Source: Cupriavidus necator N-1 (GTDB taxonomy: Bacteria; Pseudomonadota; Gammaproteobacteria; Burkholderiales; Burkholderiaceae). From it: a stretch of 64,000 nt of DNA. Location of the stretch: positions 3,782,001 to 3,846,000 of the forward strand of contig NC_015726.1 of assembly GCF_000219215.1 (NCBI RefSeq). The letters are read 5' to 3'. Positions 40,941-50,126 of the stretch are shown piece by piece. The position numbers were made by a program, and so were the translations under genes. The notes under the pieces were generated by a model. That model did not search any database, had not been told where the DNA came from, and was given only the letters and a program-made list of their open reading frames with translations. The first letter of the stretch is position 1, and every line of letters starts with the position of its first letter.

Positions 40941-42347
40941 ATGAAACTCCGCCAGAAGATCCTGTTGCTAGCCGTGGCGCCACTTGCGGTGGCCATGCTG
41001 GGCATCGCGCTTGCCGTGCGCTTCCAGGCCACGCAGCTGGCGCAGCATGAACGCGCGCTGGTCGAGGCCGCCTACCTGCAGAGCAAGGAAACCGAGCTGC
41101 GCCACTATGTAGAACTGGCGCAGAGCGCGATCGCGCCGCTGGTGCGTTCCGGGCGCAGCGACGCCGCCACCCGGCAGGCTGCGATGGAAGCACTTGCGCG
41201 CCTGGACTACGGCCCCGACGGCTACTTCTTCCTGTACGACCTGCAGGGCCGCAACCTGATGCACCCGCGCCAGCCCGAACTGGTCGGCCAGGACCTGTGG
41301 ACGCTGCGCGACCCGCAGGGTGCGCTGACCATCCAGCAGCTGATCGCCGCGGCCAAGGGCGGTGGCGGCGCGGTGCGCTACCTGTGGAGAAAGCCCTCGT
41401 CGCAGCAGCTGGCGCCCAAGCTTGGGTATGTGGTGGCGGTGCCCGAATGGGGCTGGATGCTCGGCACCGGCATCTACCTGGATGACGTGGAAAGCACGCT
41501 GCGCCAGCTGGATGCGCGCGCCGAGACCGATATCCGCGCGACCATGGCCTGGATCGGCGTGATCGCCGGCATCAGCATCCTGCTGGTCGCCGCCAGCGGC
41601 CTGGCGCTGAACGTCAGCGAGCACCGCGAGGCCGACGCCAAGCTGCGCCAGCTGGCGCAGCGCGTGGTGCAGTCGCAGGAAGAAGAGCGCGCCCGGCTCT
41701 CGCGCGAGCTGCACGACGGCATCAGCCAGCTGCTGGTGTCGGTCAAGCTGGTGCTGGAAACCGCCACCAACCGCCTGCGCCTGGCCCCGGCCGAAGGCGC
41801 CGCGGTGGCGCCGGTGCTGGGCATGGCGCTGAACCGGCTCGATACCGTCTTCAATGAAGTGCGCCGCGTGGCGCGCAACCTGCGCCCCGCCCTGCTCGAC
41901 GACCTGGGTCTGTACGCCGCACTGCAGCACCTGGCGCGCGAGATGCAGGGCGGCAGCGGGCTAGAGATTGCAGTGACCCAGAGCGGCACCCCGCGCGAAC
42001 TCCCCGACGAGCAGGCCACGGCGCTGTTCCGCATCGCGCAGGAAGCCTTGACCAACGTCGAGCGCCATGCCGGCGCTCGCCGGGTCGCGGTGGCGCTGGC
42101 CTTTGATGCCGATGCCACGCGCCTCACCGTGCGCGACGACGGGCATGGCTTCGACGTGGCGCGCATGCAGGAGGACCCGCAGCGCGGCATCGGCCTGCGC
42201 AACTTGCGCGAGCGCATCGCCGCGCTGTGCGGGCAGTTCGACATCGTTTCGGGCATGGGCGGCACCCAGCTAGTCGCTTCACTGCCGCTGGCCAGGCCCG
42301 CGGCCATTGTGCACGATCCCGTTTCAGCAGGACCCTCGCCGTCATGA
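40941..42347 (+). CDS. Cache-domain sensor histidine kinase (NarL-system type)
   Basis: A 468-residue membrane kinase. Helix 1 is at residues 6-28, an extracellular single-Cache ligand-binding domain at about 35-190 (YGPDGYFFLYDLQGRNLMHP and EWGWMLGTGIYLDDVE), and helix 2 at 205-225. The HisKA_3 phosphoacceptor is H258 in RLSRELHDGISQLL, and the C-terminal ATPase shows DDGHGFDVARM and GIGLRNLRERIA. This Cache type often senses small carboxylates. The stop overlaps the regulator's ATG (ATGA), indicating coupled translation. It is divergent from cstA, so sensing of an organic acid that CstA imports is a reasonable inference. Confidence 0.93.
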   Translation: MKLRQKILLLAVAPLAVAMLGIALAVRFQATQLAQHERALVEAAYLQSKETELRHYVELAQSAIAPLVRSGRSDAATRQAAMEALARLDYGPDGYFFLYDLQGRNLMHPRQPELVGQDLWTLRDPQGALTIQQLIAAAKGGGGAVRYLWRKPSSQQLAPKLGYVVAVPEWGWMLGTGIYLDDVESTLRQLDARAETDIRATMAWIGVIAGISILLVAASGLALNVSEHREADAKLRQLAQRVVQSQEEERARLSRELHDGISQLLVSVKLVLETATNRLRLAPAEGAAVAPVLGMALNRLDTVFNEVRRVARNLRPALLDDLGLYAALQHLAREMQGGSGLEIAVTQSGTPRELPDEQATALFRIAQEALTNVERHAGARRVAVALAFDADATRLTVRDDGHGFDVARMQEDPQRGIGLRNLRERIAALCGQFDIVSGMGGTQLVASLPLARPAAIVHDPVSAGPSPS

Positions 42348-43018
42348 CCCAGCTAGCCGACTCCGCCGAAGTGCCCGCCCGCGTATTGCTAATCGACGAC
42401 CATGCGCTGGTGCGCGACGGCATGCGCATGCACCTGGCGCTGCAGCCCGGCCTGCGCGTGGTGGGCGAAGCCGACGACGGCGAAGCCGCGCTGGCGTGGC
42501 TGGACCGCGCCGGCGCCGCCGAGCTGCCCGACCTGGTCATCACCGATATCGGCATGCGCGGCATGGGCGGCATCGCCCTGGCCGCGGCGCTGCATGACCG
42601 CTATCCGGAACTGGCGGTGCTGATCGTGTCGATGCACGACAACCTGGAGTATGTGCGCCAGGCGGTGCGCGCCGGTGCGCGCGGCTATGTGCTCAAGGAC
42701 GCGCCCGCCGACGAGTTGATGGCGGCGATCCAGTCCGTGCTGGCCGGACGGGTCTTCTACAGCGCCCGCATTGCACGCGGCATGGCCGAGCAGAGCCCCG
42801 CCGCAGGGCCGCTGGATGCGCTGACGCCGCGCGAGCGCGACATCCTGCGCGGTATCGGGCGGGGCCTGGCCAACAAGGAGATCGCGGCGCAGCTGGGGGT
42901 GTCGGTACGCACGGTGGAGACGCACCGGCTGAACCTGAAGCGCAAGCTTGGGATCGAGGGTCGGGCGGGCCTGGTGAAGTATGCGGTGGAGACGTTGGGG
43001 GACAGCGAGAGGGAATAA
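42344..43018 (+). CDS. NarL/LuxR-type response regulator
   Basis: A 224-residue regulator: receiver domain with D18-D19 and phosphoacceptor D68 (VITDIGMRGMGG), the conserved Lys in YVLKDAPADEL, and a LuxR-type helix-turn-helix from about residue 155 (LTPRERDILRGIGRGLANKE and VSVRTVETHRLNLKRKLG). It is coupled to the Cache kinase by a 4-bp overlap. Candidate target: the CTACGCAG dyad between this operon and cstA. A strong terminator follows. Confidence 0.95.
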   Translation: MTQLADSAEVPARVLLIDDHALVRDGMRMHLALQPGLRVVGEADDGEAALAWLDRAGAAELPDLVITDIGMRGMGGIALAAALHDRYPELAVLIVSMHDNLEYVRQAVRAGARGYVLKDAPADELMAAIQSVLAGRVFYSARIARGMAEQSPAAGPLDALTPRERDILRGIGRGLANKEIAAQLGVSVRTVETHRLNLKRKLGIEGRAGLVKYAVETLGDSERE

Positions 43019-43022
43019 AAAA

Positions 43023-43048
43023 ACGCCCGTCTCTGCGGAGACGGGCGT
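43023..43048. terminator. Bidirectional rho-independent terminator (regulator / pckG)
   Basis: Perfect 11-bp arms ACGCCCGTCTC (43023-43033) and GAGACGGGCGT (43038-43048), loop TGCG, A-run before and CTTT after, between convergent genes. Confidence 0.92.
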
Positions 43049-43078
43049 CTTTATCGCAAGCTGCGCGAACTGTGGCGA

Positions 43079-44935
43079 TCAGCCGTCCAGCCGCTTGCCC
43101 AGCGCCGCGCGCACTTCGGCCAGCGCCTGCGGCAGCCGATGCCGCAGCTTGGTGAACAGCTCGTCATGCAGCGCCAGCTCCTGCTGCCACGCATCGCGAT
43201 CGATCGAGGTCACCTGCGTGAACTGCGCCGGCGTGAAGTCCACGCCATTCCAGTTCAGGTCGTCGTAGCGCGGGGTGGTGCCGAACATGTGCTCGGCGCC
43301 CTGCCCCTTGCCTTCGACGCGGTCGATCATCCACGACAGTACGCGCATGTTCTCGCCAAAGCCCGGCCACACGAAGTTGCCGTCGGCGTCCTTGCGGAAC
43401 CAGTTGACGCAGTAGATCTTCGGCAGCTTCGCGCCCGCGGCTTCCAGCTTCTGGCCGAGTTGGAGCCAGTGGCCGAAGTAATCGCTCATGTTGTAGCCGC
43501 AGAACGGCAGCATGGCGAACGGGTCGCGGCGCACCACGCCTTGCTGGCCGGCGGCTGCGGCGGTGGTTTCCGAACCCATGGTGGCGGCCATGTAGACGCC
43601 TTCGGTCCAGTTGCGGGCCTCGGTCACCAGCGGCACGGTCGTCGAGCGGCGGCCGCCGAAGATGAACGCATCAATGGGTACGCCGGCCGGGTTGTCCCAG
43701 TTCTCGTCGATCGACGGGCACTGCGACGCCGGCGCGGTGAAGCGGGCGTTCGGGTGCGCTGCCTTGGCGCCGGTGGCCTTGGCGATTTCCGGGGTCCAGT
43801 CTTTGCCCTGCCAGTCGACCAGGTGCGCGGGCGCTTCCTTGGTCATGCCTTCCCACCATACGTCGCCGTCGTCGGTCAGTGCCACGTTGGTGAAGATGAC
43901 GTTTTCCTTGAGCGTCGCCATCGCGTTGAAGTTGGTCTTCTCGCTGGTGCCCGGGGCCACGCCGAAGTAGCCGGCTTCCGGGTTGATGGCGTACAGGCGG
44001 CCGTCCTGGCCCGGCTTGATCCAGGCGATGTCGTCGCCGATGGTGGTGACCTTCCAGCCCTCGAAGCCCTTGGGCGGGATCAGCATGGCGAAGTTGGTCT
44101 TGCCGCAGGCCGACGGGAAGGCCGCTGCCACGTGGTACTTCTTGCCCTCGGGCGAGGTCACGCCCAGGATCAGCATGTGCTCGGCAAGCCAGCCTTCATC
44201 GCGGCCCATGGTCGATGCAATGCGCAGCGCGAAGCACTTCTTGCCCAGCAGCGCGTTGCCGCCGTAGCCCGAGCCGAACGACCAGATCTCGCGCGTTTCC
44301 GGGAAATGGACGATGTACTTGGTCGGGTTGCACGGCCAGGCCACGTCCTGCTCGCCGGCGGCCAGCGGCTTGCCGACGGTGTGCACGCACGGCACGAACT
44401 CGCCGTTGGTGCCCAGGACGTCGTACACCGCGCGGCCCATGCGCGTCATGATGCGCATATTGACCGCCACGTACGGCGAATCGGACAGTTCCACGCCAAT
44501 ATGGGCGATCGGCGAGCCCAGCGGGCCCATCGAGAACGGCACCACGTACAGCGTGCGGCCGCGCATGCAGCCCTCGAACAGGCCGTTCAGCGTCTGGCGC
44601 ATCTCGGCGGGTTCGGTCCAGTTGTTGGTGGGGCCGGCGTCTTCCTGCTTTTCGGAGCAGATAAAGGTGCGATCTTCCACCCGCGCCACGTCCGAGGGGT
44701 CCGACAGTGCCAGGAAGGAATTCTTGCGCTTGGCCGGGTTCAGCCGCTTCATGGTGCCAGCGGCGACCATCTGCTCGCACAGGCGGTCATATTCTTCCTG
44801 CGAGCCGTCGCACCAATAGATATGGTCGGGCTTGGTCAGGGCGGCGATTTCAGCGACCCAGGCCACCAGCTTGGGGTGCTTGACCCAGGCCGGCGCATTG
44901 ACAGGCGCCGTACCTTGCATTGTGGGGTGGTTCAT
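43079..44935 (-). CDS. pckG: Phosphoenolpyruvate carboxykinase (GTP)
   Basis: A 618-residue enzyme converting oxaloacetate and GTP to PEP, the entry to gluconeogenesis on organic acids. The P-loop with hyper-reactive Cys reads [35 protein letters not shown] and [10 protein letters not shown] are further family motifs. Length fits the GTP-dependent family (about 600-620), not the ATP type. Start ATG 44935 has CTGGAG nine bases upstream. Its role fits the organic-acid uptake genes nearby. Confidence 0.97.
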   Translation of the reverse strand: MNHPTMQGTAPVNAPAWVKHPKLVAWVAEIAALTKPDHIYWCDGSQEEYDRLCEQMVAAGTMKRLNPAKRKNSFLALSDPSDVARVEDRTFICSEKQEDAGPTNNWTEPAEMRQTLNGLFEGCMRGRTLYVVPFSMGPLGSPIAHIGVELSDSPYVAVNMRIMTRMGRAVYDVLGTNGEFVPCVHTVGKPLAAGEQDVAWPCNPTKYIVHFPETREIWSFGSGYGGNALLGKKCFALRIASTMGRDEGWLAEHMLILGVTSPEGKKYHVAAAFPSACGKTNFAMLIPPKGFEGWKVTTIGDDIAWIKPGQDGRLYAINPEAGYFGVAPGTSEKTNFNAMATLKENVIFTNVALTDDGDVWWEGMTKEAPAHLVDWQGKDWTPEIAKATGAKAAHPNARFTAPASQCPSIDENWDNPAGVPIDAFIFGGRRSTTVPLVTEARNWTEGVYMAATMGSETTAAAAGQQGVVRRDPFAMLPFCGYNMSDYFGHWLQLGQKLEAAGAKLPKIYCVNWFRKDADGNFVWPGFGENMRVLSWMIDRVEGKGQGAEHMFGTTPRYDDLNWNGVDFTPAQFTQVTSIDRDAWQQELALHDELFTKLRHRLPQALAEVRAALGKRLDG

Positions 44936-45396
44936 ACTGCAGACTCCAGATTCGTAAAGGGAAGGAAGGGAAGGAATCCTTGCAAAGCCTGGCCAGCGGG
45001 CAGATGGGGCCGTCACACCCCCGGAGTGATGTCACACTCGGATCGACACATCCCGTTACAACTCCGCGGCGGCCCCGTTTATGCAAAAGGTCGCGGCGGT
45101 CCCTGCGGCTGCGCTACAGTTGCGCTTCGCGCGCGCAGGGGTGGCTGCGCGGGCTGGCCGGACTTTGTCCGGGTGCGATCGCGTGACGGGAGCAAGGCTC
45201 GACCGACAATCCGCGGCGGCACCGGAACGGGCAAGGATACCACTGGCGCACCCCCCTGTTTTTTGCTGTGCAACAATCGCTGCCACCGGCCGGCGTGGGG
45301 TTTTTCGATATTTCTCAACAATACTGTTGGCCGGCGCGCAGCTTGGTGGCCGCGCGCACCAACCGGCACAAGACCGTTAGACAACCAGAGTTGCCG
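44936..45396. other. 461-bp divergent spacer between pckG and the hydroxyacid dehydrogenase
   Basis: Holds a purine-rich run GGGAAGGAAGGGAAGGAA (44959-44976), a direct repeat GTCACAC at 45012 and 45031, and a small dyad CAACA-ATAC-TGTTG at 45316-45329 close to the dehydrogenase start. No coding frame or clear promoter was recognised. Confidence 0.5.
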
Positions 45397-46422
45397 ATGA
45401 AGATTGCCGTACTCGACGATTACCAGGATGCCGTGCGCAAGCTGCCTTGCTTCAGCTTGCTGGAGGGGCACGACGTGAAGGTGTTCAACAACACCGTCAA
45501 GGGCGTGGGCCAGCTGGCCGCACGCCTGTCAGACGTCGAAGCCGTGGTGCTGATCCGCGAACGCACTCGCATCACCCGGCAACTGCTGGAAAAACTGCCC
45601 AAACTCAAGATCATCAGCCAGACCGGCCGGGTCGGCGCCGGCCCCGGCAGCCATATCGACCTGGACGCCTGCACCGACCGCGGCGTGGCCGTGCTCGAAG
45701 GCGTGGGTTCACCGGTGGCGCCGGCCGAGCTGACCTGGGCGCTGATCATGGCCGCCCAGCGCCGCATCCCCCAGTATGTCGCCAGCCTGAAGCACGGCGC
45801 CTGGCAGCAGTCGGGGCTGAAATCGACGACGATGCCGCCCAATTTCGGCCTGGGCCAGGTGCTGCGCGGCCAGACCCTGGGGATCTGGGGCTATGGCAAG
45901 ATCGGCCGGCTGCTGGCTGGCTACGGCCGCGCCTTTGGCATGAAGGTGCTGGTCTGGGGCCGCGAGGCGTCGCTGGAAGGCGCCCGTGCCGACGGGCTGG
46001 GCGTGGCCGAGTCCAAGGAGCAGTTGTTTGCCGACAGCGATGTGCTGTCGCTGCAGCTGCGCCTGAACGACGACACCCGCGGCATCGTCAAGCAGACTGA
46101 CCTGACGCGGATGAAGCCCACGGCACTGTTCGTCAACACCAGCCGTGCCGAACTGCTGGAAGAGAACGCGCTGGTCACCGCGCTGAACCGCGGCCGCCCG
46201 GGCATGGCGGCGATCGACGTGTTCGAGTCCGAGCCGATCCTGCAGGGCCACGCGCTGCTGCGCATGGAAAACTGCATCTGCACGCCGCACCTGGGCTATG
46301 TGGAGCGCGACAGCTACGAGCTGTACTTCCGCACCGCGTTCCAGAACATCCTGGACGTGCTGGCCGGCAACCATGACTGCATCGTCAACCCGAAGGCGCT
46401 GGCGCCGGTGCTGACGCGCTGA
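45397..46422 (+). CDS. D-2-hydroxyacid dehydrogenase family protein
   Basis: A 341-residue NAD(P)-dependent oxidoreductase. The nucleotide-binding loop is GIWGYGKIGRLLAGYG; catalytic residues are the Arg in NTSRAELL, the Glu in DVFESEPI and the His in TPHLGYVE. It belongs to the phosphoglycerate-dehydrogenase-like superfamily, but lacks the ACT domain of SerA. Substrate is unknown. Start ATG 45397 gives MKIAVLDDYQDAV, the standard beginning of this subgroup. Followed by a terminator. Confidence 0.93.
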   Translation: MKIAVLDDYQDAVRKLPCFSLLEGHDVKVFNNTVKGVGQLAARLSDVEAVVLIRERTRITRQLLEKLPKLKIISQTGRVGAGPGSHIDLDACTDRGVAVLEGVGSPVAPAELTWALIMAAQRRIPQYVASLKHGAWQQSGLKSTTMPPNFGLGQVLRGQTLGIWGYGKIGRLLAGYGRAFGMKVLVWGREASLEGARADGLGVAESKEQLFADSDVLSLQLRLNDDTRGIVKQTDLTRMKPTALFVNTSRAELLEENALVTALNRGRPGMAAIDVFESEPILQGHALLRMENCICTPHLGYVERDSYELYFRTAFQNILDVLAGNHDCIVNPKALAPVLTR

Positions 46423-46465
46423 GTCACCAGCGGCCGGATTCCCTCCGGACAGCCCGCCCCGATAT

Positions 46466-46496
46466 CACCCCTGTTCCGCCATGCGGGACAGGGGTG
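46466..46496 (+). terminator. Rho-independent terminator of the dehydrogenase gene
   Basis: A 14-bp stem (one G-U) formed by CACCCCTGTTCCGC (46466-46479) and GCGGGACAGGGGTG (46483-46496), loop CAT, followed by TTTC. Confidence 0.85.
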
Positions 46497-46648
46497 TTTC
46501 ACATCTGGCCGGGCATTTCCTCCGGGAAACGCGATTTCCACGAAACCGCTACACTCCGGACTTCCCTTACCGCCCGGTCAGTCAGCCCGCGGCAGCCCAG
46601 ACAACAACAAGGCGCCCTCCTGCGCCACCCCCTATTCCCAAGGCCGGC

Positions 46649-47821
46649 ATGGACCCCAGGCTAGTGACGCTCTGCGTCGGCAATTTCGTCATTGGCACCG
46701 GTGCGATGATCGTTACCGGCATGTTGAACGACATTGCCGCCGATTTCGGGCTGGGCGCGGCCAGCGCCGGGCAGCTGATCTCGGTGTTTGCGCTGGCCAC
46801 CTGCATTGGCGCACCGCTGTTCGCCACGCTGGGCTCGCGCATCGACCGACGGCTGCTGCTGGCCGGGTCGCTGCTGGTCTATGGGGTGATGCACCTGGCC
46901 GCCGCGTTCGCGCCCAGCTTTGCGGCGCTGATGGCGATCCGCTTCCTGACCGCGATCGGCGCGGCCATCTATACGCCCCAGACCGCCGCCACGCTGCCGC
47001 TGCTGGTCAACGCGCAGACGCGCGGGCGCGCCATCAGCTTCGTGTTTCTTGGCTGGAGCATCGCCAGCGTGGTGGGCGTACCGCTGGGCACGTGGATTTC
47101 CAGCACGCTGGGCTGGCGCGTCAGCATGGCGCTGGTCGGTGCCCTGGCGCTGCTGGTGTCGGCGGCGGTCTGGCGCGCGCTGCCGCGCGGGCTGATCGTG
47201 CCGCCGGCCGGGCGCGAGGCCTGGGGCGCGGTGCTGCGCCACAAGCCGATCATGCTGGTGGTGCTGACCACCATGATCTCGTCGGCGGGCATGTTCACCG
47301 TGTTTACCTATATCGCCCCGCTGATGCGCGATGTGTACGGCATCAGCGGCGGCGCGCTTAGCCTGATGTTCCTGGCCTACGGCGCCTGCGGCGTGTTCGG
47401 CAATGCCATGGCGGCGTCGCGCATGGACCGGGTCACGCCCAGCCGGATCGTGCAGGTCACGCTGCTGACCTCGATCACGGCCATGGTGCTGTGGCCGCTG
47501 GCCGGGCTGGGCAGCGTGGCGCTGGTGCTGCTGTTCATGCTGTGGGGCGTGGGCGGGTTTGCCACCAACAGCGCGCAGCAGGCGCGGCTGGTGCTGCTGG
47601 CGCCTGAGCGGGCATCGGTGTCGATCTCGCTGAATTCTTCGTCGATCTACCTGGGCCAGGCGGCCGGCGCCATGGCCGGGGCTGCCATCTATACGCTGGC
47701 CGGCGCCGATACGCTGCACTGGGGTGCGGCGGCGCTGATGCTGGTGGCGCTGGCGGTATCGCAGCGCGCCCGGGCGCTGGGCTGCCAGTGGCAGCGGCCG
47801 CAGGCGGCGCAGCAGGCGTGA
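46649..47821 (+). CDS. MFS transporter (DHA1-like efflux permease)
   Basis: A 390-residue, 12-helix major facilitator. The N-terminal half has the signature region GSRIDRRLLLAGS between helices 2 and 3, and GWSIASVVGVPLGTWI near helix 5, matching the motif-C of drug:H+ antiporters. Export of a drug, sugar or amino acid is likely; the substrate is not readable. ATG 46649 is chosen because the first helix follows directly; the frame is open to 46481 with a Pro-rich leader. Confidence 0.9.
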   Translation: MDPRLVTLCVGNFVIGTGAMIVTGMLNDIAADFGLGAASAGQLISVFALATCIGAPLFATLGSRIDRRLLLAGSLLVYGVMHLAAAFAPSFAALMAIRFLTAIGAAIYTPQTAATLPLLVNAQTRGRAISFVFLGWSIASVVGVPLGTWISSTLGWRVSMALVGALALLVSAAVWRALPRGLIVPPAGREAWGAVLRHKPIMLVVLTTMISSAGMFTVFTYIAPLMRDVYGISGGALSLMFLAYGACGVFGNAMAASRMDRVTPSRIVQVTLLTSITAMVLWPLAGLGSVALVLLFMLWGVGGFATNSAQQARLVLLAPERASVSISLNSSSIYLGQAAGAMAGAAIYTLAGADTLHWGAAALMLVALAVSQRARALGCQWQRPQAAQQA

Positions 47822-47884
47822 TGCCCGGCTGAACCCCGAGGCGGCTCCCCGCCGCCGGGTTCCTTGTGAGGGACCGCACCAAGC

Positions 47885-47955
47885 ACTTGTCCACAGTGTT
47901 ATCCGCCCCGTTATCCTCAGGCATATCCGCAGCTTATCCACAGCCCTTTCCACAA
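47885..47955. repeat. Tandem array: six 12-bp DnaA-box-like units
   Basis: Units begin at 47885, 47897, 47909, 47921, 47933 and 47944 (the fifth is 11 bp). Four contain TTATCC or ATATCC; most end in CAG. The fifth holds an exact DnaA box TTATCCACA at 47934-47942. The array ends five bases before the MOSC start and has the same period and consensus as 12657-12716. Confidence 0.8.
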
Positions 47956-47959
47956 CCGG

Positions 47960-48625
47960 ATGAACAACCACGAAGCGGGGGCGCACGTGAGCGAATCCAG
48001 ACCTCGGCCGGGCCTTGCGCGTGTGCTGGCGGTCAGCATGGCCAAGGCCATCCCGCTGGTGGTGGCCGGGGCGGGCACCGAGGCGGTGGTGCTGTCGGGC
48101 ATTCGCAAGCACCCTGTCAGCACCCTGCTGCACCCGTTGCGGGTACAGGTGCTGCCGCTGGGCCTGGCCGGCGACGAACAGGGCGACCTGACCGTGCACG
48201 GCGGCCTGGACAAGGCGGTCTACGCCTATCCTTTCGAGCACTACCCGTGGTGGAATGCGCGCCGCCGCGCCTGCGGGCAGCCCGAGTCAGGCCCACCGTT
48301 GCCGTTTGGCGCCATGGGCGAGAACCTGACCCTGGAGGGGCTGCTTGAATCCCAACTCTGGATCGGCGACCTGGTGCGCGTGGGCACGGCCCTGCTGCGG
48401 GTGGAGTCGCCGCGCAAGCCCTGCTACAAGTTCAACGCCGCGCTGGGCTACCGCCACGCGGTGCGCGACATGATCCAGAGCGGCTACTCCGGGGTCTACC
48501 TGAGCGTGGTGCTGAAGGGAGAAGTGCGCGCCGGCGATGTTGTGGTTGTGCAGGCCGGGCCACGCGAACTGTCGGTGGACAGCGTTAATCAGTGGCGCCG
48601 CGATGGCCGGCGGCAGCTTTTCTGA
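47960..48625 (+). CDS. MOSC domain-containing protein (YiiM-like)
   Basis: A 221-residue protein with a MOSC domain of the YiiM type: LGLAGDEQGDLTVHGGLDKAVYAYPFEHYPWW split as two motifs (GDLTVHGGLDKAVYAY and EHYPWW), GAMGENLTLEGL, the conserved Cys in SPRKPCYKFN, and a C-terminal three-alpha (YiiM) segment. MOSC proteins carry a reactive sulfur or bind molybdenum cofactor. In-frame ATG 48038 could be the true start, since the conserved part begins there; the first 26 residues are low complexity. Confidence 0.87.
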   Translation: MNNHEAGAHVSESRPRPGLARVLAVSMAKAIPLVVAGAGTEAVVLSGIRKHPVSTLLHPLRVQVLPLGLAGDEQGDLTVHGGLDKAVYAYPFEHYPWWNARRRACGQPESGPPLPFGAMGENLTLEGLLESQLWIGDLVRVGTALLRVESPRKPCYKFNAALGYRHAVRDMIQSGYSGVYLSVVLKGEVRAGDVVVVQAGPRELSVDSVNQWRRDGRRQLF

Positions 48626-48730
48626 TAATGTTTGTCTAACCATACAAGCGCCCCGCTACACACATCTCCGGCTTCCCCTGTGGCCCGGACGGCGTTTGCC
48701 GGCGCCGGGCATTACCAGACCCTTGCAACC

Positions 48731-48746
48731 CTGTAACGGACTGTAA
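48731..48746. promoter_or_regulatory. 10-bp-spaced CTGTAA repeat upstream of RND operon
   Basis: CTGTAA at 48731-48736 and 48741-48746, the same motif and 10-bp period as at 38083-38118. It lies about 139 bp before the membrane-fusion-protein start. Candidate site for an OmpR-family envelope-stress regulator. Confidence 0.5.
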
Positions 48747-48884
48747 TACGCGGCGCTGGCTCCGGCGGGCGAAGCGCGGTATCAGTAGAGTCTTTGCGCG
48801 ACACGCACCGGCAACATCTGGACACAACCAGCCGGGCGATCACGGGGAGTGGCGCGAAGACGCGGTGCAGAGGGTCCACACAAT

Positions 48885-50123
48885 ATGAAATCTGACAGGA
48901 TCGACCAGCCCAAGGGCTTCGTCGACAGCAACTGGAGGGCGGCCACCGGAACCGGGCGCGGCCGCGTGTCGCCGTGGGCGGTGGTGGCCGTGCTGCTGGT
49001 CATTGCCGGGCTGGGCTGGTTTGCGTGGCGTACCTGGTTCGCGCCCAAGCCGGCGCCCAAGGCGCCGGCAGCCGTGGTGGTGTCCACCGCGCGCGTGCAG
49101 CAGGGCGACGTGCCGCTGCAGGTCACGGCCAACGGCAATGTCACCGCGCTGTCCACCGTCGAGGTGCGCCCGCAGGTGTCCAGCACCGTGCGCACCGTCC
49201 ATATCAAGGAAGGCCAGACGGTCAAGCCGGGCGACCTGCTGTTCTCGCTCGATACCCGCATGGACGAGGCCAACCTGGCCAAGGCGCAGGCCCAGTTGCT
49301 GCGCGACCAGGCTGACCTGGCCGATGCCCGCCGCACGCTCGCGCGCAGCCAGGAGCTGCTGCAGCGCAACTTCATCTCCAAGAGCGCGGTCGACACGGCC
49401 CAGGCCAAGGTGGATGGCTTTGCCGCCACCGTGCGCGCCGACCAGGCCGCCATCGACGCCAGCCGCGTGGCGGTCAGCTACGGCGCCATCCGCGCCACCA
49501 TCAGCGGCCGCACCGGCGTGATCAACGCCTTCCCGGGTTCGCTGGTGCTGCCCAACAGCACCCAGCCGATGGTCATCATTGCCCAGGTGCAGCCTATCGC
49601 CGTCACTTTCAGCCTGCCCGAGCGGCAACTGGGCGCGCTGCGCGAGGCGCTGCACGCGGGCCCGGTGCAGGTCACCGCGCTGCCCAACGACGGCAGCAAG
49701 ACGCCGGTGACCGGCAGGATCACCTTTGTGGATAACACCGTCGATCCGCAGTACGGCACCATCCGCGTCAAGGCGCAGTTCGACAATGAAGAGCAGCGGC
49801 TGTGGCCGGGCACCTATGCCAACGTCAACGCCGTGGTGCAGACCCTCAAGGGCGCGCTGTCGGTGCCGCCGCAGGCGGTGGTGACCGGCCCGGAAGGCCG
49901 CTTTGTCTATGTGGTCCAGCCCGACAGCAAGGTCGCGCGCGTGTCGGTGCAGGTGGTGACCACCACGGCCGCCGCCGCTGTGGTCGAGGGCGTGCAGCCC
50001 GGCGCCCGCGTGGTGGTGGAGGGCACGCAGAACCTGCGCCCCGGCGCGCTGGTGCGCGAAGCCCCGGCCGCCGGTGCCTCGGCCGCCGCCGCCCGCCCGG
50101 CCAGCGCCACCGCGGGGCACTGA
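48885..50123 (+). CDS. RND efflux periplasmic adaptor (membrane fusion protein)
   Basis: A 412-residue adaptor with one N-terminal membrane anchor (VVAVLLVIAGLGWFAW), a biotinyl-lipoyl domain (VEVRPQVSSTVRTVHIKEGQ, then GDLLFSLD), a coiled-coil hairpin (about residues 115-185), and beta-barrel and membrane-proximal domains. It resembles MdtA. The transporter gene begins three bases after its stop, so both are made from one transcript. An upstream GTG (48849) would add 12 residues; ATG 48885 is preferred. No outer-membrane factor gene is in the window, so a shared TolC-like partner is needed. Confidence 0.94.
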   Translation: MKSDRIDQPKGFVDSNWRAATGTGRGRVSPWAVVAVLLVIAGLGWFAWRTWFAPKPAPKAPAAVVVSTARVQQGDVPLQVTANGNVTALSTVEVRPQVSSTVRTVHIKEGQTVKPGDLLFSLDTRMDEANLAKAQAQLLRDQADLADARRTLARSQELLQRNFISKSAVDTAQAKVDGFAATVRADQAAIDASRVAVSYGAIRATISGRTGVINAFPGSLVLPNSTQPMVIIAQVQPIAVTFSLPERQLGALREALHAGPVQVTALPNDGSKTPVTGRITFVDNTVDPQYGTIRVKAQFDNEEQRLWPGTYANVNAVVQTLKGALSVPPQAVVTGPEGRFVYVVQPDSKVARVSVQVVTTTAAAAVVEGVQPGARVVVEGTQNLRPGALVREAPAAGASAAAARPASATAGH

Positions 50124-50126
50124 GCC

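Noticed and set aside
45012..45037. GTCACAC direct repeat upstream of pckG as an operator
   Set aside because: Only two copies with 12-bp spacing in a GC-rich spacer; too little to call a site, so mentioned only in the region entry.
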